Source: Tessaracoccus rhinocerotis
GTDB lineage: Bacteria; Actinomycetota; Actinomycetes; Propionibacteriales; Propionibacteriaceae
NCBI RefSeq assembly: GCF_007197885.1
Contig: NZ_VKKG01000001.1
Location: 248,001-312,000 of the forward strand
Direction of reading: 5' to 3'
DNA length: 64,000 nucleotides
This document shows positions 1-9,011 of this stretch, piece by piece; within the stretch, counting starts at the first letter, position 1, and every line of letters starts with the position of its first letter. Under the pieces are notes generated by a model, which did not search any database, was not told the origin of the DNA, and saw only the letters and a list, made by a program, of their open reading frames with translations. A program made the translations under genes and the position numbers.

Positions 1-106
<106 letters not shown>

Positions 107-183
107 TCACATTCCTCGTGGGTCTCAGGGAACACACATTCTCGCACGGAACCCCGGACCGGCGAAACGGCAGCGGGACCGGG

Positions 184-263
184 CCGACCCGACACGCCCG
201 GTGGAATCGACGCAGGGGGGACGGGCCACCCCTGCGCTTGATCCGTGCGGCGTGTCGGGTCGG
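184..263. repeat. Dispersed palindromic element, copy 1
   Basis: An 80-bp intergenic palindrome lies between the lipoprotein gene and lepA. Its ends are a perfect 15-bp inverted repeat, CCGACCCGACACGCC at 184-198 and GGCGTGTCGGGTCGG at 249-263. An inner stem, CGCAGGGG with CCCCTGCG, makes the whole element foldable into one long imperfect hairpin. A second copy with the same arms and similar core words (GGAATCG, GCA, GGGG) is at 35601-35676. There is no T-run after it, so a simple intrinsic terminator is less likely than a REP- or MITE-like mobile palindrome, though it may still stop transcription. Confidence 0.7.
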
Positions 264-288
264 AGTGGGATTGTGGACCCGACGGCCG

Positions 289-921
289 TCAGGCCAGGGC
301 CGCGCACTGATCCTCGGCATCGCCTGCGACGACGTTGCCGCCACCGGTCGGCGCCGGGTCGTTGCCCTCGCACTGGAGGTTGCCGTCGATGGTGTTGCCG
401 CTGAACTCCTGCGCACCGGTGTTGTCCTCGGACTGGATGTCCCCGTCGACGTCGGTTCCGGTGACGGTGGCGGCGCCGCCGCCGTTGAGCTGGATGTTCC
501 CGCCGACCCGGCCGTCGACGAACGTGACGGCGGCGTGCCCCTCGCCCTGGACGTCGCCATCGACGGTGACCTCGTTGGCCACGAGGGTGCCCCCTCGCTC
601 GATCTCGAGGTTGCCACCGATGACAGCCCCGTCGAGCTCGCAGACCTCGCCGTCGCGGATCACCAGGTCGTCGTCGCTCGAGGCGCAGTCCCCCGCCGGG
701 CCGGTGGTGGCGGCGTGCGTGGGTGTGCCGGCCTCGGTGGTCTCCGGGGACGTGGTCGCGGAAGCACCGTTGTGGGTGTCGTCCGACGCAGCGGTGGCGA
801 CCGGCTGCCCGGAGACCGTGGTCGCGGGCGTGGCGGACCCGTCCGGCCCGGTCTCACCCCCGGAGCATGCGGCCAGGAGCAGGAGCGGAACGACGGTCAG
901 GGTGATCAAGGACTTTCGCAT
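289..921 (-). CDS. Secreted lipoprotein with glycine-rich beta-solenoid-like repeats
   Basis: A 210-residue predicted lipoprotein of unknown function. The signal peptide runs from MRKSLITL through a hydrophobic core to the lipobox LLAAC, with Cys19 as the lipidation site. A Thr/Ala/Ser-rich spacer (about residues 20-85) is followed by a domain with repeating units of the form G-G/D-N/V-I/L-Q/E (for example GGNLEI, DGDVQG, GGNIQL, DGDIQS, DGNLQC), which suggests a short right-handed beta-solenoid on the cell surface. It ends with a Cys-containing GGGN...EDQC tail often seen in such actinobacterial proteins. The ATG at 921 was chosen because it directly precedes the signal peptide; an upstream in-frame start at 981 would add 20 unlikely residues. 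No substrate can be named. Confidence 0.75.
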   Translation of the reverse strand: MRKSLITLTVVPLLLLAACSGGETGPDGSATPATTVSGQPVATAASDDTHNGASATTSPETTEAGTPTHAATTGPAGDCASSDDDLVIRDGEVCELDGAVIGGNLEIERGGTLVANEVTVDGDVQGEGHAAVTFVDGRVGGNIQLNGGGAATVTGTDVDGDIQSEDNTGAQEFSGNTIDGNLQCEGNDPAPTGGGNVVAGDAEDQCAALA

Positions 922-988
922 GGTCCAATTGAAGCGCCGTAGTATGAGAAGCCGATGAGAGACGCGGGAAGATCCTCTCACGCATGAT

Positions 989-1018
989 TTGGCCGCTCAG
1001 GCCAAGCGACAGTAGTAT
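989..1018 (+). promoter_or_regulatory. Candidate rpsT promoter overlapping a perfect palindrome
   Basis: TTGGCC at 989-994 and TAGTAT at 1013-1018, separated by 18 bases, form a plausible -35/-10 pair 60 bases ahead of the rpsT start. The -35 lies inside the perfect inverted repeat TTGGCCgctcaGGCCAA (989-1005), which could be an operator or a small hairpin. This is pattern evidence only. Confidence 0.4.
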
Positions 1019-1080
1019 GGGTCGTCGCGCCGAGTGCGCGACTGAAAAATCCGAGTAGACATTTAGTGAGGCGAGCCCCA

Positions 1081-1344
1081 GTGGCGAACATCAAGTCCCA
1101 GAAGAAGCGCAACAAGACCAACGAGAAGTCGCGCCAGCGCAACAAGGCCATCAAGTCCGAGCTGCGCACCCACATCCGCTCGTTCCGCCAGGCTGTCGCC
1201 GCCGGTGAGACCGAGAAGGCCGTCGAGCTCTCGAGGGTGGCCAACCGCTCCCTGGACCGGGCCGTGAGCAAGGGCGTCATCCACAAGAACAACGCCGCCA
1301 ACCGCAAGTCGGCGATCTCCGCCACTGCGGCCGCCCTCTCCTGA
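1081..1344 (+). CDS. rpsT: 30S ribosomal protein S20
   Basis: Small-subunit protein S20, which binds 16S rRNA in the body of the 30S particle. The 87-residue length, the start [18 protein letters not shown] and the basic helical body match the family throughout. The GTG at 1081 gives the standard ANIKSQ start; an in-frame GTG at 1066 would add five residues that the family lacks. A GAGG ribosome binding site precedes it. It diverges from the lipoprotein gene and converges on holA across a strong terminator. Confidence 0.97.
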   Translation: MANIKSQKKRNKTNEKSRQRNKAIKSELRTHIRSFRQAVAAGETEKAVELSRVANRSLDRAVSKGVIHKNNAANRKSAISATAAALS

Positions 1345-1369
1345 GGCACCCACAGCGCTGAACGTGACC

Positions 1370-1405
1370 AGCGCCCCGACCCACTCGGTGGTCGGGGCGC
1401 TGTTT
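1370..1405. terminator. Bidirectional terminator between rpsT and holA
   Basis: AGCGCCCCGACC (1370-1381) pairs perfectly with GGTCGGGGCGCT (1390-1401) around an 8-base loop and is followed by GTTT. It lies between the convergent genes rpsT and holA, so it can serve both. Confidence 0.8.
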
Positions 1406-1422
1406 CGCGTTCCCGTGCCCGG

Positions 1423-2394
1423 TCAGCGGGCGGCGTTTCGACGCTGCGCCAGCACTCCCAGCACCATCCGCTCCAATGAGTACTCGGCGCTGGTGGCGGC
1501 GCCCTTCACGTCAGCGTCCGCAGCGGCAACCAGCTTGATCGCGGCGGCCACTCCCCCGGACTGCCAGTGCCGGGAGTTGCGGGAGTAGTCCTTGATCTTC
1601 CAGGGCGGCACCCCGAGCTGGCGGGCCAGGTCGTACTCGTTCATCCGCATGCCTTGCGCGTCCAGGTACTTGCCCATCCCGCGAAACGCGGCCGCCATGG
1701 CGCTGGTCACGAGCACCGGCGCCGCACCGGTGCTGAGCGCCCAGCGCAGCCGCTCCATCGCGAGGGACGAGTTGCCGGCGAGGACGGCGTCGGCGACGGC
1801 GAACGACGTGACGTCGGCCCGGCCCGCGAAGTAGCGGCCGATCAGCTTGGCGTCGATCTCCTCCCCGCCGGCGTCGTCGGCGAGCTGGGAGATGGCCGAG
1901 ACCAGCGCCCGCAGGTCAGTGCCGATCGCGGCGACCAGCGCATTGGCCGCATCCGTGGTGAGCCCCACCCGCTGCCGCTTGGCCTCGGCCTGGCAGAACT
2001 TCGGGACCTCCCAGCTCTTGATGGGAGCCACGGTCTCCAACTCGATCCTGGCCTTCTTGAGCTTGTCGATGAGGCCCTTGCCCTTGTTGCCGCCCTGGTG
2101 GACCAGTACCAGGCACAGTTCCGGGCCCGGGTTCTTCGCCGTCGCCACCAGCTGGTCCACCACCTCGGGCGGTGTGGCGCCGACGTCGTCGATGATGGCG
2201 ATGATGTGGCTCGCGAACAGCGATCCGCCGACGACCTCCGCCAGCATGGAGCCCTGGAGTTCCGAGGCGTCCAGCCGGTTGACCTCGGCGTCGGGCTGTT
2301 CGGCCAGCGCCTCCTTGCGGCGCGCCTCCACGGCGCGAGCGGCGAGCAGCTGTTCTGTCCCGCTGACCAGCAGCGCGGTTCCGAAGGCGGTCAT
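1423..2394 (-). CDS. holA: DNA polymerase III subunit delta
   Basis: The delta subunit of the clamp loader, which opens the beta sliding clamp. The 323 residues begin TAFGTALLVSGTEQLLAARAV, the degenerate Walker-A region typical of HolA. They continue with the conserved acidic/hydrophobic strand IIAIIDDV, then LCLVLVHQGG, and the C-terminal collar domain with SLERMVLGVLAQRR. The ATG at 2394 is preferred by analogy to the family; an ATG at 2424 would add ten residues, and neither has a strong ribosome binding site. holA normally follows comEC in actinobacteria; here a dehydrogenase and a hexosaminidase separate them. Confidence 0.92.
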   Translation of the reverse strand: MTAFGTALLVSGTEQLLAARAVEARRKEALAEQPDAEVNRLDASELQGSMLAEVVGGSLFASHIIAIIDDVGATPPEVVDQLVATAKNPGPELCLVLVHQGGNKGKGLIDKLKKARIELETVAPIKSWEVPKFCQAEAKRQRVGLTTDAANALVAAIGTDLRALVSAISQLADDAGGEEIDAKLIGRYFAGRADVTSFAVADAVLAGNSSLAMERLRWALSTGAAPVLVTSAMAAAFRGMGKYLDAQGMRMNEYDLARQLGVPPWKIKDYSRNSRHWQSGGVAAAIKLVAAADADVKGAATSAEYSLERMVLGVLAQRRNAAR

Positions 2395-2487
2395 GGGTGC
2401 AAGTTTGCCAGTTGACCCCGACATCGCGCCCGTCTGCGCGGCCCCTAGACTGGCAGACAGACCACGATGCACCACTGGAGGACACAG

Positions 2488-3498
2488 ATGTCGCAGGCTG
2501 AACCGTTGAGGATCGGGATCCTCGGAGCCGCGGGGATCACCCCGCCGGCGTTGATCGAGCCGGCCGCCGGCAACCCGGACGTCCGGCTCGTCGCCGTGGC
2601 AGCCCGTGACCGGTCCCGGGCCGAGGAGTTCGCCGCCGAGCACGGCATCGAGCGGACCTGCGACTCCTACGGGGAACTGCTGGCCGACGCTGAGGTGGAG
2701 GCCGTCTACAACCCGCTGCCGAACTCGCACCACGCGTACTGGACAATCCGCGCGTTGGAGGCCGGCAAGCACGTCCTGGTGGAGAAGCCCTTCGCCTCCA
2801 ACCTGGCCGAGGCGCAGCAGGTGGCGGCCGTCGCGGCCGGCCATCCCGAACTGGTGCTGATGGAGGCCTTCCACAACCGCTACCACGCGCTGACCCACAA
2901 GGTCCTGGACCTGCTCGCCGACGGCGCGATCGGAGACGTGCGCACCGCGGACGCTGAGTTCCTCGTGCACCTGCCGGACCGCAGCGACATCCGCTACAAC
3001 CACGACCTCTCGGGCGGGTCCACCATGGACCTCGGCTGCTACCCGGTGCACTTCCTGCGCACGCTGTTCGGCGAGCCGTCGGTGCTCTCCGGCTCGGCGC
3101 GCACCACTGACGACCCTCGCCTCGACGAGGCGATCACCAACACCCTCGAGTTCCCGGGTGGAGTCCGCTCCACCATCACCAGCTCGCTGTTCGAGCCCGA
3201 GGAGGTGCAGCACGTCCTCATCACAGGCAGCCGTGGCACCATCGAGGTCAACGGCTTCGTCAAGCCGCAGCAGGGCAACCAGGTGCTGGTCACCGTCGAC
3301 GGCGAGACCGTGGACCACTCGGTGCCGGGCACGCCGACCACCTACGAGGCCCAGCTGTCGGCCTTCGTGGCAGCAGTGCGTGGCGGCGCCCCGGTCCTGA
3401 CCGGACCCGACGACTCTCTGGCAACCATGAAGGTGATCGACGCGATGTACGTCTCCGCGGGTCTGGAGCCGCGGCCGACGGTTGCCGTTGCGGAGTGA
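2488..3498 (+). CDS. Gfo/Idh/MocA family oxidoreductase
   Basis: An NAD(P)-dependent oxidoreductase of the glucose-fructose oxidoreductase/inositol dehydrogenase family, 336 residues. The N-terminal Rossmann fold shows IGILGAAGI near residue 10 and the signature EKPF near residue 99, whose lysine and proline contact the nicotinamide and substrate. The C-terminal half has the family's open beta sheet, with DLGCYPVHFLR, where His would be the general acid/base. The ATG at 2488 follows GGAGGAC at good spacing; an earlier ATG at 2467 lacks this. The substrate is unknown. Its position opposite a hexosaminidase hints at amino-sugar or disaccharide use, but that is inference. Confidence 0.88.
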   Translation: MSQAEPLRIGILGAAGITPPALIEPAAGNPDVRLVAVAARDRSRAEEFAAEHGIERTCDSYGELLADAEVEAVYNPLPNSHHAYWTIRALEAGKHVLVEKPFASNLAEAQQVAAVAAGHPELVLMEAFHNRYHALTHKVLDLLADGAIGDVRTADAEFLVHLPDRSDIRYNHDLSGGSTMDLGCYPVHFLRTLFGEPSVLSGSARTTDDPRLDEAITNTLEFPGGVRSTITSSLFEPEEVQHVLITGSRGTIEVNGFVKPQQGNQVLVTVDGETVDHSVPGTPTTYEAQLSAFVAAVRGGAPVLTGPDDSLATMKVIDAMYVSAGLEPRPTVAVAE

Positions 3499-3611
3499 CA
3501 CCGCACGCGGGGGTCCTGAGCGTTACGCCGCGCAGCACGTCTGACGCGTTGGTAGTGGCCAGGCGCAACCACGTCGGGAAACGGCGCTGACACGGCGACT
3601 CCACCGACCAG

Positions 3612-3650
3612 AAGGGGCGCCCCGGACTTCGGTCCGGGGCGCCCCTTCCT
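3612..3650. terminator. Very strong bidirectional terminator
   Basis: A perfect 16-bp stem (3612-3627 with 3632-3647) is closed by a TTCG tetraloop and followed by CCTTCTGTT. It sits between the convergent oxidoreductase and hexosaminidase genes. The 110 bases between 3499 and 3611 hold nothing else I can identify. Confidence 0.9.
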
Positions 3651-3677
3651 TCTGTTCTGGATTCGGGCGTTGTCGAG

Positions 3678-6541
3678 TCAGCCGAAACGGACCATGTTGT
3701 TGAGCACCCAGATCCGGTCCCAGCGGTAGGTCCACCTGCCGTCGACCTGCTCGGAGACCACGACGTCGGACCGCGTGTAGCTGCGGCAGCCGTTGGCCCC
3801 CGTCACCGCAGTGTCGCATTCCGTCCGCCATTCCCGACCGTCAGCTGCGGTCCAGTGCCCCGTGCGTCCGAGTGGGTTCGCGGCCCACTGCTCGCGGGAC
3901 ATGTGGGGCAGGTAGGTCAGGTTGTTGAACGTCCAGTCGGTCTTCCCGACGAAGGTCGCACCCACCTGCGACACCGTGGTGGCCCAGATCTTCGTGGTGC
4001 AACGGAACGTCTGGGAATACGGCTCGCACTCGGTCCACCAGTGCCGGCCGTTCACGTGATGCAGGCCGGGCGTGGCGTAGACGTCGACGGGGCCAGCGGT
4101 CGGCTCCTCACTCGGCTCCTGCGAAGGCTCCCCACTCGGCTCCTGCGAAGGCTCCCCACTCGGATCCTGCGAAGGCTCCTCACTCGGCCCGGGATCGGGC
4201 GCATCAACTTCGGGGGCAGGGATCGTGATCTCGTAGATACTGAGGTAGGGGTTGATCGACTTGGCGCGGACTGTGATCCTCACGTGCCGGGCGGTGACCG
4301 GCTCCGTCAGGACCACCTCGTCGGTGCGGGCGCCGGTCGGCTGGTCGCTGAGCGCCTCGACCTCGGCCCAGGTCTGGCCGTCGTCGGAGACCTCAATCAC
4401 GCATCCGGTCGCGGAGGCGGACTCCCAGGCGATGTCGATCTGGCTGAAGGTACTGGGCTCACCCAGGTCCAGCGCGATCCATGGGTTCTCCACGTAGTTG
4501 GCGGACCAGCGAGTGGCCAGGTTTCCGTCCACCACGGCCTCCGGAGGAGTCGATGCTGCCTCCACGCCCGAGGCCGTGACCACGGCACCTGCGGAGAGCG
4601 GTTCAGGGGCGAACACGGCCGCGCGCCAGGCAGTGATCGAACCTGCCGTCGAGGCTGCGGTCACGCGGACGTAGCGGGCGGAGTCGGCCTCGAAGGCGAT
4701 CTCGTTGCCTTCGGCGCCCGATGCAACGGTCCGCCAGACGTCCCCGTCGTTGGACACCTCGACATCGATCCCCGTCGGCGCCGGGGTGGCCCAGTCAACC
4801 TCGACACGGCCGACTGTGCGGTCAGAGCCTAGGTCGACCGTGAAGGAGGCCTCGCCCCGGCCAGTGGACCAGCGGGAGAACATGTTGCCGTCGACAAGGT
4901 TCTCGGGTCCGTTGCCCGCGGTGCTGCTGGAGGCGGTGACGTCGGCCCCGAGGCTGAGCTCGCCCGTGTCGGCGACCGGGTCCTGCTCGATCACCCGTAG
5001 ACCGGGACCTCGGCCGACAGCCTGAAGGGCGTCGGAGAACTGCGCGTAGCTGATGGCCGGGTCCTCCGCCTTCCACGACTTCTGCGCGATGACCGGGAAG
5101 GAGTCCCTCACCAGGCCGTGCACACCGAGCTCGGTGTAGTCGTCGTGGACCAGGTCGTTCCACACGGCGAACATCGCGCCGGCCGGCGCACCTGCGGGAA
5201 CCACGTCCTGGTCGCCGCGGCGATTGGGTAGCCAGCTGCTGTAGAGCCACTGGTTGTTGAGGCCGCTGCCGTGGTAGTAGTCGGCGAACGGCACGACGTA
5301 GAGGGTGCCGTCGTTCATGCTGATGAACTCATAGCCGTCCTCGTAGGCGCTCTCCATGCTGTACCAACCGCCGTCCCCGGCACCGTTCCAGGCGTTGATC
5401 GTGACATCCCGGTCGTAGCCGTCGGCGGAGCCGTGCATGTGGGTCATGCTGCCCCAGGCGCGGGCCTCCTTGCCGAGGTCATCACGGACGAACGCGGCCA
5501 TGGCGTTGAAGAAGTTGCGGTAGTCATCCTCGTTGCCGGGGTACTCATCGGCGCCGAAGTGAACTGCCGGTCCTTCGAACCAAGATGCGAACTCGGAGAA
5601 GACCCGCTGGATGACCTCGGTGGTTTCGGGCTTGGAAAGGTCGAGCCGATCCGAGTCACCGCCGTTGAGGCCAAGTTCCGGCTTCCACTGGATGAAGGAG
5701 CGCGAGTGGGCCGGGACGTCGATCTCAGGGATGATCGTGACGCTGTGGGCGGCCGCAGTGTCCTCGAACGACTGCCAGTCCTCGCGGTCGTAGGCGCCGT
5801 CCTCAGCGGCCAGGCCGTCGAAGTACGGGTCTTCGGACACCAGCCGGAAGCCCTGATAGGCGTTCTCCCAGCCGTTGGAGGGGTAGATCTCGTTGTCATT
5901 GAGGTGAATCTGGAACTCGTTGAGCTTGTACCAACTCATCATCGAGATGTAGTCGCGGACGAACTCGGGGGTGAAGAACCGCCGCCCGACGTCGAGCATG
6001 AAGCCGCGTACCTCGTAGGAGGGCCAGTCGGTGGCCTCACCTGCAGGGAAGCTGGTTCGCCGTCGGACTGGACGAGTCCCTGCAGCGCCGTCCTGGTGCC
6101 GTAGAAGACGCCGGCCTCGCTCGGGGCCGTGATGGTGAGCTGCGATGTGGTCGCCTCCAGGACATAGCCCTCCTCGGCGAAGCGTTCGGCGTCCCCGTCG
6201 TCGGTCAGTGCTGCGTCCTGGTCCAGCACCACGTCGCCACTGGCCGGTTCGGACTGCGTGACCTCGAGCTCGAGACCGGTGACGGCGGCCAAGTCTGATG
6301 CGAGCTGCTCGCCGACCTCACGGAGCGCGTCCTCCACCACGATCCTGGACGTCGAGGAGAGCGCGAAGCTCCCCTCCCCGCCGGTCCATTCCTGGAGGGC
6401 CGGGATGATGGTGGGTGCATCGTTGGGCGCCGCGTTGGCCTCCTGGGCGGAGGGGGCGAGCGGGGCGAGTGTCACCGCCAGCGTGGCGGCCGTAATGGTG
6501 GCCACCGAAGCCAGTCTGGATCGTGGGCGCATCTGGGACAT
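3678..6541 (-). pseudogene. Secreted multidomain GH20 beta-N-acetylhexosaminidase, frameshifted
   Basis: Two overlapping reading frames together make one secreted family 20 hexosaminidase of about 950 residues. The N-terminal part (6541 to about 6045) has a signal peptide (MRPRSRLASVATITAATLAV, cleaved near ANAAP) and the GH20 N-terminal domain ending GVFYGTRTALQGLVQ. The other part, from about 6040 down, resumes at AGEATDWPSYEVRGFMLDVGR, with the catalytic domain (EIDVPAHS; VHFGADEYPG with the Asp-Glu pair), two discoidin-type (F5/8C) carbohydrate-binding domains, a PSxEPSQ linker of tandem repeats, and a duplicated Trp-rich C-terminal module. The shift lies at about 6035-6050 and is explained by loss of one base. 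No programmed-slip heptamer is visible, so it is a mutation or a sequence error. An internal ATG at 5999 could still allow a truncated, unsecreted product. Confidence 0.85.
4113..4184 (-). repeat. Tandem 24-bp repeats coding a Pro/Ser/Glu linker
   Basis: Three 24-bp units (4113-4136 and 4137-4160 identical, 4161-4184 with two changes), plus a half unit at 4101-4112, code for PSGEPSQE-type repeats. They form the flexible linker between the carbohydrate-binding domains and the C-terminal module of the hexosaminidase. Confidence 0.85.
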
Positions 6542-6665
6542 GGGTCATCCATCCACTTCGTTGTCGGATCGACTGCACGCCGTGGCAGTCACGCGTCCGA
6601 GTATGGTCAGCACCGTCATCGGAAATCGAGCTGTGGGGCGTTTCAGACAACGCGATTGCGCGTTC

Positions 6666-9011
6666 TCAGGCTGGCGCGGTGACCGTTCCCGTTATCCGGA
6701 CGCTCAGTTCCCCGTCCTCGACCGCGACAGCGATCGCTCCATCCTCATCGGTCCGCGCGACCACCATCCCGGACCGGGCTGCCAGATCCAGCGCCCCGTC
6801 GGACGGGTGCCCGTAGTCGTTCTCCCTGCCCGCGGACGCTACCGCCAGCGCAGCTCCCGTGGCGGCGAAGAACTCCTCGTGCTGCCGCGAGGATCCGTGG
6901 TGCGGGAGCTTGAGGACGTGGGCCTTCAGCGAGAGGCCGAGCCGCGCCGCATCCGACATGGTCCGCCGTTGTCCGTCGGGTTCCAGGTCCCCCGGGAGCA
7001 GCACCCGCAGGCCCGCCACCTCCGCCACCCCGGCCACCGACGAGTCATTCTCGTCCCCGCTCTCCCCCATCGTGTCGCTGTCGACCCGTCCGGGCTCGTG
7101 CGCACCGATCGTGGTCCAGGAGACGTCACCCACCCGGAACGTCTGGCCGGGCACGGCCGCCACCACACGGGCGCCAACCCTCGCAGCCGCGCTCGACACC
7201 GTCGCGACCTGCGGCTCGGGCGAGGCGAGTGGACTCACCAGCACGAGTTCGGGCCGATATCGCTCCAGCAGTTCGGCCGCGCCCCCGACATGGTCCGCAT
7301 GGTAGTGCGTCAGCACCAGCAGCGGCACGGCGGTCACCCCGAGCGACTCGAGGCAGAACCGCACACTGTTCGGTTCCGGACCCGTGTCCACCACCACCGC
7401 CGACCCCGCCGCCGCACGGAGCACGGTGGCGTCCCCCTGCCCGACGTCACAGAACACGACGCTCCAGGGACCCGGCCAGCCCAGCGGGTGGGGCCGGACC
7501 AGGGATCCCAGCACCATCACCACGACCATGGCCCCGACTCCCAGCGGCGTCCGCAGCAACTCGCCCGCGAGTAGGGCCACCAATGCGCACGCTACGACGC
7601 ACAGCGCCACTCCCAGCACGTCGGCCGGCCACGCCAGGGACGCGGCCGGAAGCCGCGATCCCAGGTCCGCCACCCACAGGATCGGTTGCACGCACCAGCC
7701 AGCGAGCCACGCCACCGCCGCGGCGGCGGGTGGGAACCAGATCAGGCAGGTGGCAGCGAGGCCGAGGGTGGTCGCCGGCCCGACGAATGGTCCTGCGGCC
7801 ATGTTCGCGAGGACTCCCACCACCGAGACCTGACCGCTCAACGCGGTGATGAGCGGCTGCGTCGCGAGCTGGGCCGCAAGCGGGATGGTCAGGGCCTCGG
7901 CCAGCGGACGAGGCAGCCAAGCCATGCTCCTGGCCCAGGCGGGGGCCAGGAGGGCGATCCCGCAGCACGCCGCCACCGACAGGGCAAACCCCCAGGAACG
8001 GGCCAGCCAGGGGTCCAGCAGCATCAGGCAGAGGACGGCGAGGCCGAGGTGGCGCATCGACCGCCTCCCCCTGCCCAGACCGATCGCGGACAGGCTGACC
8101 AGCCCCATGGCCGCCGCCCGCACCACCGAGGGCTCGCTCCGGCAGACCAGCACGAACAGCACCACGCAGGCAACAGCGATGCCGCGCACCGCCCAGCCGC
8201 GCACCCCCACCAAGCGGGCGAGCGCCAGCACGACCGTCAGCATCAGCGTCAGATTGGCCCCCGACACCGCGAGCAGGTGGCTGAGGGAGGTGGCCTTGAA
8301 GTCCGTCGTCATGTCCTCGGTGATGGCCGATGTGTCCCCCACCACCAGCGACGGCACGAGCGCGGCCTGCCCTGGTGGCGAATGGGTCGCGGCCGCGCGT
8401 CGAAGCCCTGCGCGCAGGCGATTCACCAGCGCATCGACGGGGCCCGGGCCCTCGACGACCCCCACCATCTGCCGGGCCCTCACCACGACCGCCTCGGGAG
8501 AATCGGGATCGGCCGGCGTGAGCGTCCCCCGGAGGTCCACCACAGAACCCGGTGCCACACGTGTCAAGGCCTCCCCGACGTCGTCGGCGGCGAAGATGAC
8601 CACCTGCTGGGAGGTCTCGACGGCCATCCCCGTGGCCTCCAGCCGGAGGAGGCGGGCGTTGGCCACCAGGAGCGGTGGCCGTGGACCCTGCTCGACCAGC
8701 CGCACGTCCCCGACGAGCCGGACGCGGACCTGGGCGCTCACCCCGTCGGCCGCCAGCCGGGCGGGCAGCGAGTCGTGGAGCTGGAGCTCCCGTGCACCGG
8801 AGAGGAGGGTCGTGGCGGCGAGCACGGCCACGAACAGGAAGGTCCAGTGCCGGTGTGAGCGCGCCGCCAGCACCGCCGCGATGCCGAGGGAGGCGAAGAT
8901 GCCAAAGAGGACGGGAGCCTCGGGCCGGAAGCCGCCGGTGCCGAGCCAGGCGCCGGCCCACGCCGCCGCGGCCAGGGGCAGCAGGCGTAGGTCGTGCCCG
9001 TCATCCCTCAT
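6666..9011 (-). CDS. comEC: ComEC/Rec2 family DNA uptake channel
   Basis: Polytopic inner-membrane channel that passes single-stranded DNA during natural transformation, 781 residues. The order is two or three N-terminal membrane segments, an OB-like periplasmic region, the Competence domain with many membrane helices (including LSHLLAVSGANLTLML near residue 250), and a C-terminal metallo-beta-lactamase domain with LTHYHADHVGG near residue 575 and LKLPHHGS further on. The ATG at 9011 overlaps the comEA stop as ATGA, so translation is probably coupled. All three parts look intact, so the uptake machinery may be functional; pilus genes are not in this window. Confidence 0.93.
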   Translation of the reverse strand: MRDDGHDLRLLPLAAAAWAGAWLGTGGFRPEAPVLFGIFASLGIAAVLAARSHRHWTFLFVAVLAATTLLSGARELQLHDSLPARLAADGVSAQVRVRLVGDVRLVEQGPRPPLLVANARLLRLEATGMAVETSQQVVIFAADDVGEALTRVAPGSVVDLRGTLTPADPDSPEAVVVRARQMVGVVEGPGPVDALVNRLRAGLRRAAATHSPPGQAALVPSLVVGDTSAITEDMTTDFKATSLSHLLAVSGANLTLMLTVVLALARLVGVRGWAVRGIAVACVVLFVLVCRSEPSVVRAAAMGLVSLSAIGLGRGRRSMRHLGLAVLCLMLLDPWLARSWGFALSVAACCGIALLAPAWARSMAWLPRPLAEALTIPLAAQLATQPLITALSGQVSVVGVLANMAAGPFVGPATTLGLAATCLIWFPPAAAAVAWLAGWCVQPILWVADLGSRLPAASLAWPADVLGVALCVVACALVALLAGELLRTPLGVGAMVVVMVLGSLVRPHPLGWPGPWSVVFCDVGQGDATVLRAAAGSAVVVDTGPEPNSVRFCLESLGVTAVPLLVLTHYHADHVGGAAELLERYRPELVLVSPLASPEPQVATVSSAAARVGARVVAAVPGQTFRVGDVSWTTIGAHEPGRVDSDTMGESGDENDSSVAGVAEVAGLRVLLPGDLEPDGQRRTMSDAARLGLSLKAHVLKLPHHGSSRQHEEFFAATGAALAVASAGRENDYGHPSDGALDLAARSGMVVARTDEDGAIAVAVEDGELSVRITGTVTAPA

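Noticed and set aside
1423-3501. A 692-codon frame that would extend holA across the oxidoreductase gene
   Set aside because: The extension lies antisense to an intact Gfo/Idh gene with its own ribosome binding site; HolA has its normal length from 2394.
4101-4188. Regular 24-bp repeats, considered as a CRISPR or satellite array
   Set aside because: There are no spacers, and the repeats are in frame and code a PSxEPSQ linker within a secreted enzyme.
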